A stretch of 64,000 nt of DNA, taken from assembly GCA_019279435.1 (NCBI GenBank), contig JAAALK010000082.1, positions 75,426,989 to 75,490,988 of the forward strand. Direction: 5' to 3'. Source of the DNA: Zizania palustris (lineage: Eukaryota > Streptophyta > Magnoliopsida > Poales > Poaceae). The position numbers were made by a program, and so were the translations under genes. Shown in pieces: positions 53,562-63,568 of this stretch (position 1 is its first letter; each line of letters starts with the position of its first letter). The notes under the pieces are model-generated. The model saw only the letters and a program-made list of their open reading frames with translations, was not told the origin of the DNA and did no database searches.

Positions 53562-56500
53562 ATGGTGAAGACCAAAGGATCTGCGCCTCCTTCGGCTTTG
53601 GCTCGGCAACAGGCAGCCGCAGCGGCAGCAGCGGCGACAGTGGCGGCGGCACCCTCGATGCAGGCGGCAACATCCATGGCGGCAGGGGGGAGAAATCCCC
53701 AGATCGCCGACGACCAAGGTCTGTGCCCACCGTCGACCAAATACTTGGATCAATCTTTTGAGTTAGGGCCTTCTACCTGCAAGAAAGAGTCTTTGGCAAT
53801 CACAGCAGGGGGAAAGATTAGCAATGGAGTTATGATTCGGAAGCCGGGCAAAGAATCAATTCCATCACCGAGACCCGGAGAGGTTGTGGTATTCGAAGCT
53901 TTTTTCGAAGCAGGCTTAGGCCTCCCTGCTGTGGATTTCTTGGCCGAAGTACTTGACCTGTTTCATGTAACCCTCCCCCAGCTATCTCCGAATGCTGTAG
54001 CTAGATTAGCTATCTTCGAGTGGGCGCTGAGAGCCGAAGGTTGTGAGGGGAGGGCTGAAATCTTCGCTGCACTTCATAGAGCGACTTGTCAGCCAAAGAC
54101 GTTCACAGGCTCCGGAGGTGAGAAAGTGGTGGTTGCCTTCGGAAGCATTAATTTTAGGCTTCGAGACGAATATGCCCTGCAATTCCCTGCTAAAGCCATC
54201 AATGCTAGATGGTACACCGACTGGGTCCTGAGGTGGTTTTATGCCGAAGTTGGAGCGAGCAGTCCTCTGGCTGGGCCCCTCAAAGAAATCCAATTCCGGA
54301 AGGAAGCCTTAGTGCAACCTGATGAAGGCCAGCTCGAAGCTCGCCTTAACCTGCTTCAGAAAATTAGCCGAAGGTTAAGTATGCGGGACTTGGCCGAAGA
54401 ATTCATCGGACTCCAAAATCCTCCGCTGATGGCCAACTGGCCTATCGTCTTCGAGGATGACTCAGAAGGTGGTCTTCGCAAGATCAATTATACTTCGAGC
54501 CCTGCAGGTAACTTCGAATCCAACATGCATTGTACATATTTACTTCGAAGAAAGACTAACTCGAGTTATTTTTTAGCTTCTTCAGCCCCTATTACTTCAG
54601 AGCAAATTGTAAGGGCTTCGGAGAAGATTCTTGGTGCCCCAACTCCGTCCGAGAAAGAATGGCGAGTTAAATTAGTCGGGAGTTGGGAAAGATTTAACAG
54701 AGTATGGGGAATGCTGGAGCTATCTCCACCCCCTCTGATGGATTGGGTGCCTTTGGAGAAAGGGCCCCAGAAAAGGAAAGCCGAGGCTGGAACTTCGAGT
54801 TCAGCAAAAACTCCGGTGAAGAAGGTGGCTCGGAAGCCAAAGAACCTCGCGCCTTCAGATCCAGCACCTTCGAGCTCAAGAGCTTCGGTTTCCGACTCCC
54901 AAGAAGAAACGGGGAGATTGCTTGTGCACCTGATGGAAGAGAATGAAACTCAAAGGGTCGCACAAGTCGAAGTACCTGCGAACGTACCGGAGTCCGGAGA
55001 CAATGTTGATCAATCAAGGACTTCGGTAGTTCAAGAAGATGTAACTCAGGACGAAGTTCCTGTGAATGAAGGTGGGGTCGAAGTCACTATGGCTTCGATT
55101 CCCGAAGAAGCAACGAGGACTCCCCAGGACGATGCTCCTGCAGTCCAAGATTTAACGGCTGATTCGGATGAGGACTACACTTTTGATCCTCCGATCAGTC
55201 CGGTGCTCGATCTTCCAGAGAATGTTGAAGGTAAAATTTGCATAATTCTTATCAATTTCTGCAAAATTATACAATGTATAATATTTCTGTTTTTGCAGAG
55301 CCTCCTGTTGTCGAAGTATCCCTCGAAGATACAATTCAAAGACCTTCGACAACTTCGGAGCCACAGCCGGAGGTTACTCTACAGGGGCCTGGAAGAGGAA
55401 AAAGACACATAGAGCCTCTCCCTACTCAAGGATCGACTTCATCTGAGTCGACAGATGAAAGTGAATCAACTGAGGGGGGGCCATCTTCAGAAGTTCCAAG
55501 GGCCTCGGAAGAACTCTCCGGACCTTCGCTAAGCAGAGCTGATCAGAAGGCTTCAGTAATGCTTCCTCTCATAACTCCTTTTTTGGAGGAGAAAACCGGA
55601 CTTGGGACTTTGGTTAAACCTTTGGGTCAAGCCAGTCGCAAAGTCGGGGAAACAGAACTGGTAGCCCTTTTAAGCAGAGCGAAGGGCTCGGAGCTTAACC
55701 TTGCTGTGGAAAGAGCAGCTTATCAGGTATAAAGCATCTTTGAACCAAATAGCAAATTATATATGAATAATTTCTTATTTCAGTTTTTCTTTTTTCTTAG
55801 CAAGCAGTCTTAGCCCGCGCTGCGGCTTTATCGAGCGAAAACGAAATTGCTCAACTTCGGGAAGAGAACGAAGCTCTTCAAAGAAATTTTAACTTCTCCG
55901 AAGGTCGAGTAGCTTAGATGGATAATGTAATACTAGCAGAGCGAAGGGCTAGGCAAAGCTTGGAGGCTGCGAAGAAAGAGCTCGAAGCAGAAAGAATTGC
56001 GCTTCGAGCGGAGGTTGAAAGACTGCAGACGGAGGATGCTGCTAAGGGGTCCGAACTTGTAAGACTTCGAGAAGAGGCTGGCCACGGACTCAAAAGAATA
56101 CTTTGACTACGGAGAATGCTAGAATCTCCGGAGTTTTAGCAGAAACGACTTCGGCCAAGGATGTACTTATTGCGGAAAAACTCAAGTCTGAGAAGGTGGC
56201 TTCGGAGGTCATCGAGCAGATGCTAGGTGTCTTGGAGTACTTCGGTACTACGGGATCACTACCTTCGGATGATAATGTGACTCTGCTGCGCCGGTTAAAG
56301 AGGATCCAAGGAGCAGCGAAGCAAATGAAGACGGCAGGCATGCGTTATGGAGAACTCTCCGGACAAGTGTCTGCCCTTGGATTACTTCGTTACTATGAGG
56401 ATTTGGGCCGAATAATTACTCCGAGCGCTGAGGGCTCCATCATCTTCGACGACGCGAGACTTTTGACTCCTTCCGAAGGCGTGGCTGCCGCCTGGCGAGC

Positions 56501-57189
56501 CTTTCAAACTTCATGGAGAGCCGAAGGTCGATCTGCGATCAAGGCTTGGATTGATGAAGGCCAACGCCAGAAGCAAGTTCGGAGCCAAGCTTCGAGCAGT
56601 CAACCTCCTTCGAACCCGCAGTTTTAGGAATTACTTAGGATTTTTTGATTATGTAAAGCTCATGTTTGTAAACATTTATCAATGAAAGTCTTGTTTATCA
56701 TATTTTTAGGCTTTGCCTCTTATGGAAGATATCGAAGTGTTAGAGCTTAACAGCGAACATCGCTCACTGTGGAACACCTTCGAACTTCTAAAGAGTTATA
56801 AGCGTCCTCGATTTCTTATTCCTCGAGATGACTCCGGCGTTATTGCGCCCGAAGTAATCAAAGACGTATTGTCTTATATTAAAGAGGAAGATAAAGAGAT
56901 TGACGCAAACACCTCGTCTTCTGAAGACACTAAATGGTCCGAAGACGAAGGTGAAGCCCAAAATAAAAGATCTGAAGATCTTAGAAGCTGGGAAAGAAGC
57001 CCCGAGCGGCTTCGAACTTGGGCCGAGCTTCAACAAGAGCAGAAGGATTTTAGAGCTTCGAAGGGGAGGAAGAGAGTTAAACGTAAAGTTCTTAGAACTT
57101 CCGATGTTGGAACTAGTCGTTCCACCCCTAGCTCTCGGGACCGAAGAGGTCTTCGATTCCTTCTTGGTATAGATACCAATTTTTCATAA
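53562..57189 (+). pseudogene. Element D antisense gene, five exons, broken in exon 4
   Basis: I model exons 53562-54507, 54577-55230, 55299-55726, 55801-56621 and 56710-57189. The introns of 69, 68 and 74 bp have GT-AG ends in the same phases as in C. The fourth intron has lost its GT (TT at 56622). Exons 1-3 are fully open and give an Ala-rich start, a Transposase_28-type domain (PGEVVVFEAFFEAGLGLP near residue 110), a KKVARKPK basic patch, acidic Ser-rich DNA and LLP-rich helices. Exon 4, the coiled coil, has TAG at 55915-55917 and a frameshift near 56080. Exon 5 is intact and ends GLRFLLGIDTNFS. If exon 4 is ignored, the first 616 codons are open even without splicing intron 1. The role is unknown. 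Confidence 0.78.
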
Positions 57190-58112
57190 TGTAATCTGCA
57201 AATACATTTATTTCAATAATGAATGCCGATTTAAAATTGTATCCATATTTACTAGCCCCTCTTTGGGTATAAGCAACTTCGAACTGTATTCAAAGATGGT
57301 TATGCGCAAAGAAAAAACTTCGGAGTACAATTTTTTGGGGGTTCGGAGCCCCTCTGTCATTTAAAGATCTTTTGAAATCTTATGAAATGCCTTCGACTTT
57401 TTGTAGTCAGAAGAATGGTAACTTGGTACCTTTGTTTAACGAAAGAAATCAATTGAGATAACTTTCAGGACACTTTAGTGTCTTAAGAAATTTGTCACTT
57501 TGGACTTATATGAACAGACATTCGAAGCTCATGACTCAAATGTTGTTTTGCTTTAGCCACCTTCGGCTATTTGTGCAGAAGTCTACCAACCAATGGCTTG
57601 GACTTCGCAGCATTTGGCCACCTTCGGCTCTTTTTACGGATGTCTACCAGCCAATGGCCTGGACTCCGTATAATTGTAGCCACCTTCGGCTATTTTTGCA
57701 GAAGTCTACCAGCCAATGGCTTGGACTTCGCAGAATTTGGCCACCTTCGGCTCTTTTTACGGATGTCTGCAAGCTGCAGCTTGGACTCCGCAGATTTTGG
57801 CCACCTTCGGCTCTTTTTACGGAAGTCTACCAGCCAATGGCTTGGACTCCGTAGAATGTGGTATTGGCTCTTTTACGGATGCCTACAAGCCGAGACTTGG
57901 GCTCCGGATGGATTTCAGCCACCACACCGGAGGCTTCGACTTTATGGGTACAAAGTCCGGAAATACAGCCCAGCTTAATGACACTTCCCTCTCGATCGAC
58001 TTCCGTTCCAGCGCGTCCGCTCGGGAAGCTAGGAGTCTACAAGGGGAAGGCAACTATCAGGGTGTATGCTTTATTAATTTAGAGGTGATTACAAGCGAAT
58101 TACAAGGAGCCC
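57190..58112. repeat. Spacer between convergent genes of element D, with 61-bp tandem units
   Basis: There is no gene here. About six units of 60-62 bp run from 57550 to 57890, with the GCCACCTTCGGCT word starting near 57555, 57616, 57678, 57739 and 57799. Units alternate slightly in sequence, suggesting an underlying dimer of about 120 bp like the 118-bp unit of A. It includes a candidate poly(A) region after the antisense stop (AATAATGAATG near 57215). Confidence 0.88.
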
Positions 58113-61100
58113 TTATGCGAAGTATCGCTTTAGGTGCTCCGCATGCCAAGTATGTGCTAACTCTTCACCTTCTAAATTAGCTAATTTAAATGAACCAGGG
58201 TGCCCTGAGCGGACAATTAGATATGGACCTTCCCATTTATTACCTAACTTCCCTGGTGCTATAATGCTTCGTAGAACAAGATGACCCGGCCTTAACTCGC
58301 TGAGCTTAACCTTCGGGTCATACCAAGTCTTCGTCTGTTGATGATACTTTGATAAATTAGCTACAGCCCGAAGTCTTGTTTCTTCTGACAAATCTAACGA
58401 AGCTTGTCTTTCTTCTTCGATGTCCGGTTCGGTGCTGCGAAATGACCCCCCTTTGAGCTCCGTTGGAGTCATAGCTTCATCTCCGAATAGTAGTCTGAAC
58501 GGAGTAAAACCTGTGGACCTTGTTTGTGTAGTCCGAATGGACCACAGAATCTTTGGAAGCTCTTCGGTCCACAGTCCCTTTGATAATCCTACTATTCTTC
58601 GATTTAGCCCTGATAAAATATTTCCATTGGCTCGCTCTACGGCTCCATTCGACTGAGGATGTCTCACTGCAGCAAAACATAGTTGGATGCCTAGGTCTTC
58701 GCAAAACTTCCTGAAGGGTTCTGCGTCGAACTGTGTTCCATTATCAACTGTGAGATATCTAGGCACTCCGAACCGGCAAATAATGTTCTTCCAGAAGAAT
58801 TTCTGTACATTGTTCGAAGTGATAGCTGTTAAGGGCTCTGCTTCTACCCACTTAGAAAAATATTCAATAGCTACCACTGCGAACTTCAGATTTCCCTTTG
58901 CTAACGGAAAGGGACCAATTAGATCCATACCCCATCTGGCCATAGGCCATACCGGAGCAATGACTTGAAGAGCTGTTGGTGGGCGATGACTCCGTCGACC
59001 CATCCACTGGCATCCTTGACAAGTGCGGACTAAGCTCTCCGCATCAGCTGTTATTGTGGGCCAATAAAGCCCCTGGCGAAGTGTTTTTCCTGCCAGAGCT
59101 CTAGGGGCTAAATGGCTTCCACAAAGGCCTTCGTGAATTTCTCGAAGAATTTCTTGGCCTTCGGCTTGAGATATACATCGGAGTAGAGGGGAACATACTC
59201 CGGCCTTGTATAATATACCGTTGATTAACTGATAGTTTCTTGCTCTGAGCTTTAATCTTGACAATTGGGGCTCTTCGGGCAGATTTGTTCCTCCTTGCAG
59301 GAGTTCTATGATCGAATCTTTCCAATCTGCACTAGGAATGCAAAGAATCTCTGCAGAGGCAATTTGTGGCACCGAAGGTGCATTGAGCTCCTCATAGAAA
59401 GCTTCGTCAGGCACATCCACAGCTCCGGCTGCAGCCTTCGCTAAAATGTCCGCTTGCACGTTTTCAGCTCTTGGTATACTCCGAATGGAAATACCCTTGA
59501 AGTGTGCTTCGATCTTGCGAATTTCTTCTAAATACTTTGCAAGCTGTGGATGTCGGACTTGAAAACTTTTGTCTACGTGCCCTGCTACTATCTGAGAATC
59601 TGTTTTTATAATTATCCTTGTAGCCCCTAGAGCACGTGCTTTCCGAAGTCCCAATAAAATCCCTTCGTACTCCGCTATATTATTGGTAGACTTAAAGTTG
59701 AGTCTTGCGGAGTACATTGCTCTTTGCCCTGACGGTGAAATCAATACTGCCCCAATGCCTGCTCCGGATGCTTGGAAAGCCCCATCGGAGTAAATAATCC
59801 AAACTCCGTCATCTGATTTCTCTGGAGTCAACTTCACAGGTGGAGTCAACTCTGCTACGAAGTCTGCTAGGACTTGAGATTTGATAGCTGTCCTTGCCAA
59901 GAAAGATATGCCGAAGGGTGCTAGCTCTACTGCCCACTTTCCAATCCTTCCAGTGGAATCTTTGCTTCGGAGCATATCTGCTAAAGGATACGAAGTTGGT
60001 ACAATTACATTGTGAGCCAAAAAATAATGTCTTAGCTTCCTCGAAGCCATTATCAGAGCATAAACGAACTTCTCAAGTTCGGAGTATCTTGTCTTCGCTC
60101 CTGACAATGCTTCGGATACAAAATAGACAGGATTTTGGACCAACTTCTCATTGATATCTGCTTCTCTGACAAGGACTGCGCTGACAGCTGAACCCGTAGC
60201 TGCAAGATACAGGAGTAGGGTTTCGTCCGCAATAGGCACCGTAAGTGTAGCAAGATTGCTGAGATAATCTTTAATATCTTCGAAGCTTTTCTGACACTCC
60301 GGTGTGCATGCAAAATCTTCGGACCCTTTCAAAGCTTTAAAAATTGGTAGGCTCCTCTCCGCAGACCTTGATAAAAACCTGCTAAGTGCAGCCAGACGTC
60401 CAGTCAGCTTTTGCACTTGCTTTAAATTCTCCGGAGGAGCCATCTTTTGCAGCGCAGTTATTTGAGTAGGGCTAGCTTCAATTCCCCTGCTTGAAACTAA
60501 GTACCCTAACAACTTTCCAGCCTTAGCTCCGAATATACATTTTTCGGGGTTAAGACGGATCCCACACGCCCGAAGGCTATTGAATGTTTCTGCTAAGTCT
60601 AGGCTATGTTGGTGCTTTAAAGCACTCTTTATTACAATATCATCCATATAGGCCTCTACATTGCGGCCTAGTTGATGACCTAGAGCCTTAGCAACTAATC
60701 TTGAAAAAGTAGCCCCGGCATTTCTTAGGCCGAAGGGCATTCTTACATAGCAGAAGACTCCCGAAGGAGTTACGAAGCTCGTCTTGATTTCATCTTCGCG
60801 CTTCAACCATATTTGATGATAACCAGAATACGCGTCAAGGAAGCTTAGTAACTCCGAACCTGCAGTGGAGTCAACTAGTTGATCAATTCGGGGCATGGGG
60901 TAGGGGTCACGTGGGCACGCTTTATTCAGAGATGTGAAATCAATGCACATGCGCCACTTTCCGGAAGACTTCTTCTTGACGAAGACTGGGTTGGCTAACC
61001 ATTCTGTGTGGGCCACTTCTCTGATAATCCCAGCCTTCAACAGCTTTTCAACTTCGTCCTTAGCTAGAGCAGCTCTCTCTGCGGACATCTTCCGGAGTCC

Positions 61101-63506
61101 TTGTCGAACAGGCCGGGCCTTCGGGTTTACAAGCAAGCTGTGCTCAATAATATCCCGATCGACTCCGGTGATATCTTCGTCAGACCAAGCGAAGACATCC
61201 AAATTTTCTTCTACGACCTTTTCCAAGGAAGTTGCAACTTCAGGAGGTAAATCTTTACCAAATTGAAAAGTGTATTCTTTACCATCTTTAACAATGATCT
61301 TCGTTGCAATCTCTCCTTCGGGACTTGGTCTTGGAAATGACTTCTTCGAAGCTTCGGAGGAGGCTGAAAAAATTTCTTCATTATCTTGGACACTGTTTAC
61401 TTGCCTCGGATCAAGAGGAGGACCGTGACCATATTCTGCCCTCCGAGCCATGGCTTGATCTCCGAAGATTGTCAGGACTCCTGCTTGTGTGGGCATCTTC
61501 ATGCACAAGTAGTTGTGATGCGCCACAGCTCCGAACTGATTCAACATGCGTCGTCCGAAGATGACATTATAAGCATACGGGGCATCTACCACATCAAAGA
61601 TAACTTCTTCAGTTCGGGCTAGTAAACCTTCTCCAAAGGTTACTTCCAAGCCTATCTGGCCAAGTGCATCAAGCGGAGGTCCTGCGAAGCCTTGCAGAGG
61701 ACGAGCCGCTGGGAGAAGATGCTTCCGGGAAATGCATAACTGATCGAAGGCTTGCACAAAAATGATATCTGCCGAACTACCTCTGTCAATTAGCACCCTT
61801 CGGACTTCAGTCCCTGCAATATCAGCAGTGATAACCAATGGATCTGCATGCGGGAACTTAATACCAGCTGCATCCTCCGCAGAGAAAGATATTGGAACAT
61901 GAGACCACTCCGGCATTGCAGCTGCAGATGACGAAGTCCCAATATGGCCTACTTCTCGAACGTACTCTCTTCGCTGTCTCTTGGACATGCTTCCGAGGGT
62001 ACCTCCTCCGGAGATAGGGAGAACTACTCTCTTTCCTCTATCTTGCCCTTCCTCTTGCTTCGGAGGTGGCATAACATTGGCCACCGGAGGGTGCCTTGCA
62101 GCATCAAAATTTTCTATCCGCGCCACAGCCTGGACCGGGTCTGGGCGCGCCGCTGCTGGACTTCGGTCGGTACTGCCTCGACCCGAAGTTCTTTCCAAGT
62201 ATTCTCCCCTTAGGGTAAGGATAGCCTTGCAAGTGTCAGTTGCATGGCTTCGATTCTCTCCATGAATACAGCAAAAAAGGGTCTGGCCCTTGCTAGCCGT
62301 TTTCCCTGGCGGCTTCCAGCCGCTGGACTTGTTCCCCGCAGACTGTGGAGCTCTTGGTGCAAACTTCGGTGGGGGTGCAATGTTCAAGACTTCAGAGCGA
62401 GGGTGCTTTTGCCCTCTTCTTCGATCATGCTGCGCTTCGAAGACTGGTTCTTGCGGCTGTACCAAAGTCTTCACCTCTGTTTTAACTTCTTGCAATACCG
62501 TTGAAGCAGCAGCAGTCCTCCGAAGCCATCCTTCCTCTGACCTCGCATACTCCTCGAAGTATGACATCAGCTGTGATACTGTGGTGATGCTCTTCCTATG
62601 CAGTTTATCCAGAAGGCCTTTATGACTGACGCCTTCCCGAGCCGCATCAACCACCGAGGATGTGGACAGCCCCCGAATTTGCGACTTCGTGTGAGCGAAG
62701 CGCTTGAAGTACTGCCTCAATGTTTCTCCGCGGAGCTGTTTCACTTGGAAAAGGCTTCCTGTTGACATGGGAGGCACGAAGGTGCCCTGAAAGTTACTTA
62801 TAAACTTCCTCTTCAACTGTGACCATGAATTGATTGATCCTGGCTTTAAAGACCAGAACCATCTCAACGCCACTCCTTGAAGAGCTAACGGGAAGCACTT
62901 CGCCATAGTGTCTCTGTCTCCGCCGCTAGCTTCAATCGCTAGGGCATAAGAACGCGCAAACTCTCCGGGATCTTCATCTCCGGCATACTTGCAGAGCTTC
63001 GAGGTTTTAAACTTCGGATCGAAGCGAACCTTCTGCAACTCTGGATGCAACGGAGATTCATTATCATAAGAGGCGTTCTCCGGGGCTTCGGGATAACCAA
63101 GATCGTCGTCTTCGGGCACTTCGGGGATAGCTGGGGTGGCTTGAGAGCGAAGCCTGTTCGCAGCCTCTTGTCGCCACCTCGCTACCTCAGCTTGAAGGTT
63201 GGCCATTTGAGTGGCCATGTCTCCAAGGCTATCTTCATCTCCTCCGGAAGGACCTTCCGGGTCTTGAGAACTGGTATGATCAGTTCGAATCGGAATGGAG
63301 GGTGGCGGAGTGGCTCCAGGCGGTCGGAGTATGGAAGGGGTTGGCGGAGAGGTTTCGTATCCTCGAGGGATAGAAGCTCCTTGCGGAGTTTGAGGTGGAG
63401 GGATAGTCGAAGACCCTCCGACTTCGACTGTGTCGAAGGGTATCTCTCCGGAGATCCGAGAGGACCTCCGAGTGGGATTGCGAGGTGCGCTCCGCTTAGG
63501 AGGCAT
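58113..63506 (-). CDS. gag-pol: Element D gag-pol polyprotein, uninterrupted
   Basis: 1,797 codons from ATG 63506 (MPPKRSAPRNPTRRSSR) to KRYFA. The retrotrans_gag domain is about residues 165-255, and a Cys/His knuckle CCIHGENRSHATDTC is near 409. The protease is near 574, RT about 850-1050 with YMDD near 953, and the first RNase H to about 1210. The second Tat-type RNase H (YSDGAFQASGAGIGAV near 1241; EYEGILLG; KTDSQIVAG) follows. The integrase zinc segment is about 1460-1505, with catalytic D near 1527, D (VDNGTQF) near 1586 and E (NGAVERAN) near 1622. One oddity is the protease active site, DRGSSADI where A has DGGSSADI, which may abolish cleavage. Otherwise it looks capable of making all enzymes. 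Confidence 0.95.
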   Translation of the reverse strand: MPPKRSAPRNPTRRSSRISGEIPFDTVEVGGSSTIPPPQTPQGASIPRGYETSPPTPSILRPPGATPPPSIPIRTDHTSSQDPEGPSGGDEDSLGDMATQMANLQAEVARWRQEAANRLRSQATPAIPEVPEDDDLGYPEAPENASYDNESPLHPELQKVRFDPKFKTSKLCKYAGDEDPGEFARSYALAIEASGGDRDTMAKCFPLALQGVALRWFWSLKPGSINSWSQLKRKFISNFQGTFVPPMSTGSLFQVKQLRGETLRQYFKRFAHTKSQIRGLSTSSVVDAAREGVSHKGLLDKLHRKSITTVSQLMSYFEEYARSEEGWLRRTAAASTVLQEVKTEVKTLVQPQEPVFEAQHDRRRGQKHPRSEVLNIAPPPKFAPRAPQSAGNKSSGWKPPGKTASKGQTLFCCIHGENRSHATDTCKAILTLRGEYLERTSGRGSTDRSPAAARPDPVQAVARIENFDAARHPPVANVMPPPKQEEGQDRGKRVVLPISGGGTLGSMSKRQRREYVREVGHIGTSSSAAAMPEWSHVPISFSAEDAAGIKFPHADPLVITADIAGTEVRRVLIDRGSSADIIFVQAFDQLCISRKHLLPAARPLQGFAGPPLDALGQIGLEVTFGEGLLARTEEVIFDVVDAPYAYNVIFGRRMLNQFGAVAHHNYLCMKMPTQAGVLTIFGDQAMARRAEYGHGPPLDPRQVNSVQDNEEIFSASSEASKKSFPRPSPEGEIATKIIVKDGKEYTFQFGKDLPPEVATSLEKVVEENLDVFAWSDEDITGVDRDIIEHSLLVNPKARPVRQGLRKMSAERAALAKDEVEKLLKAGIIREVAHTEWLANPVFVKKKSSGKWRMCIDFTSLNKACPRDPYPMPRIDQLVDSTAGSELLSFLDAYSGYHQIWLKREDEIKTSFVTPSGVFCYVRMPFGLRNAGATFSRLVAKALGHQLGRNVEAYMDDIVIKSALKHQHSLDLAETFNSLRACGIRLNPEKCIFGAKAGKLLGYLVSSRGIEASPTQITALQKMAPPENLKQVQKLTGRLAALSRFLSRSAERSLPIFKALKGSEDFACTPECQKSFEDIKDYLSNLATLTVPIADETLLLYLAATGSAVSAVLVREADINEKLVQNPVYFVSEALSGAKTRYSELEKFVYALIMASRKLRHYFLAHNVIVPTSYPLADMLRSKDSTGRIGKWAVELAPFGISFLARTAIKSQVLADFVAELTPPVKLTPEKSDDGVWIIYSDGAFQASGAGIGAVLISPSGQRAMYSARLNFKSTNNIAEYEGILLGLRKARALGATRIIIKTDSQIVAGHVDKSFQVRHPQLAKYLEEIRKIEAHFKGISIRSIPRAENVQADILAKAAAGAVDVPDEAFYEELNAPSVPQIASAEILCIPSADWKDSIIELLQGGTNLPEEPQLSRLKLRARNYQLINGILYKAGVCSPLLRCISQAEGQEILREIHEGLCGSHLAPRALAGKTLRQGLYWPTITADAESLVRTCQGCQWMGRRSHRPPTALQVIAPVWPMARWGMDLIGPFPLAKGNLKFAVVAIEYFSKWVEAEPLTAITSNNVQKFFWKNIICRFGVPRYLTVDNGTQFDAEPFRKFCEDLGIQLCFAAVRHPQSNGAVERANGNILSGLNRRIVGLSKGLWTEELPKILWSIRTTQTRSTGFTPFRLLFGDEAMTPTELKGGSFRSTEPDIEEERQASLDLSEETRLRAVANLSKYHQQTKTWYDPKVKLSELRPGHLVLRSIIAPGKLGNKWEGPYLIVRSGHPGSFKLANLEGEELAHTWHAEHLKRYFA

Positions 63507-63548
63507 GATGTAAGAAGTTGGTAGAGAACGAAGTTTTTTGGACTAAGT

Positions 63549-63566
63549 TCCCCATGGACGGCGCCA
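63549..63566 (-). other. Primer binding site of element D
   Basis: On the minus strand TGGCGCCGTCCATGGGGA, two bases from the LTR edge. It differs from A and C by one base (A for G at position 12). Confidence 0.8.
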
Positions 63567-63568
63567 AC

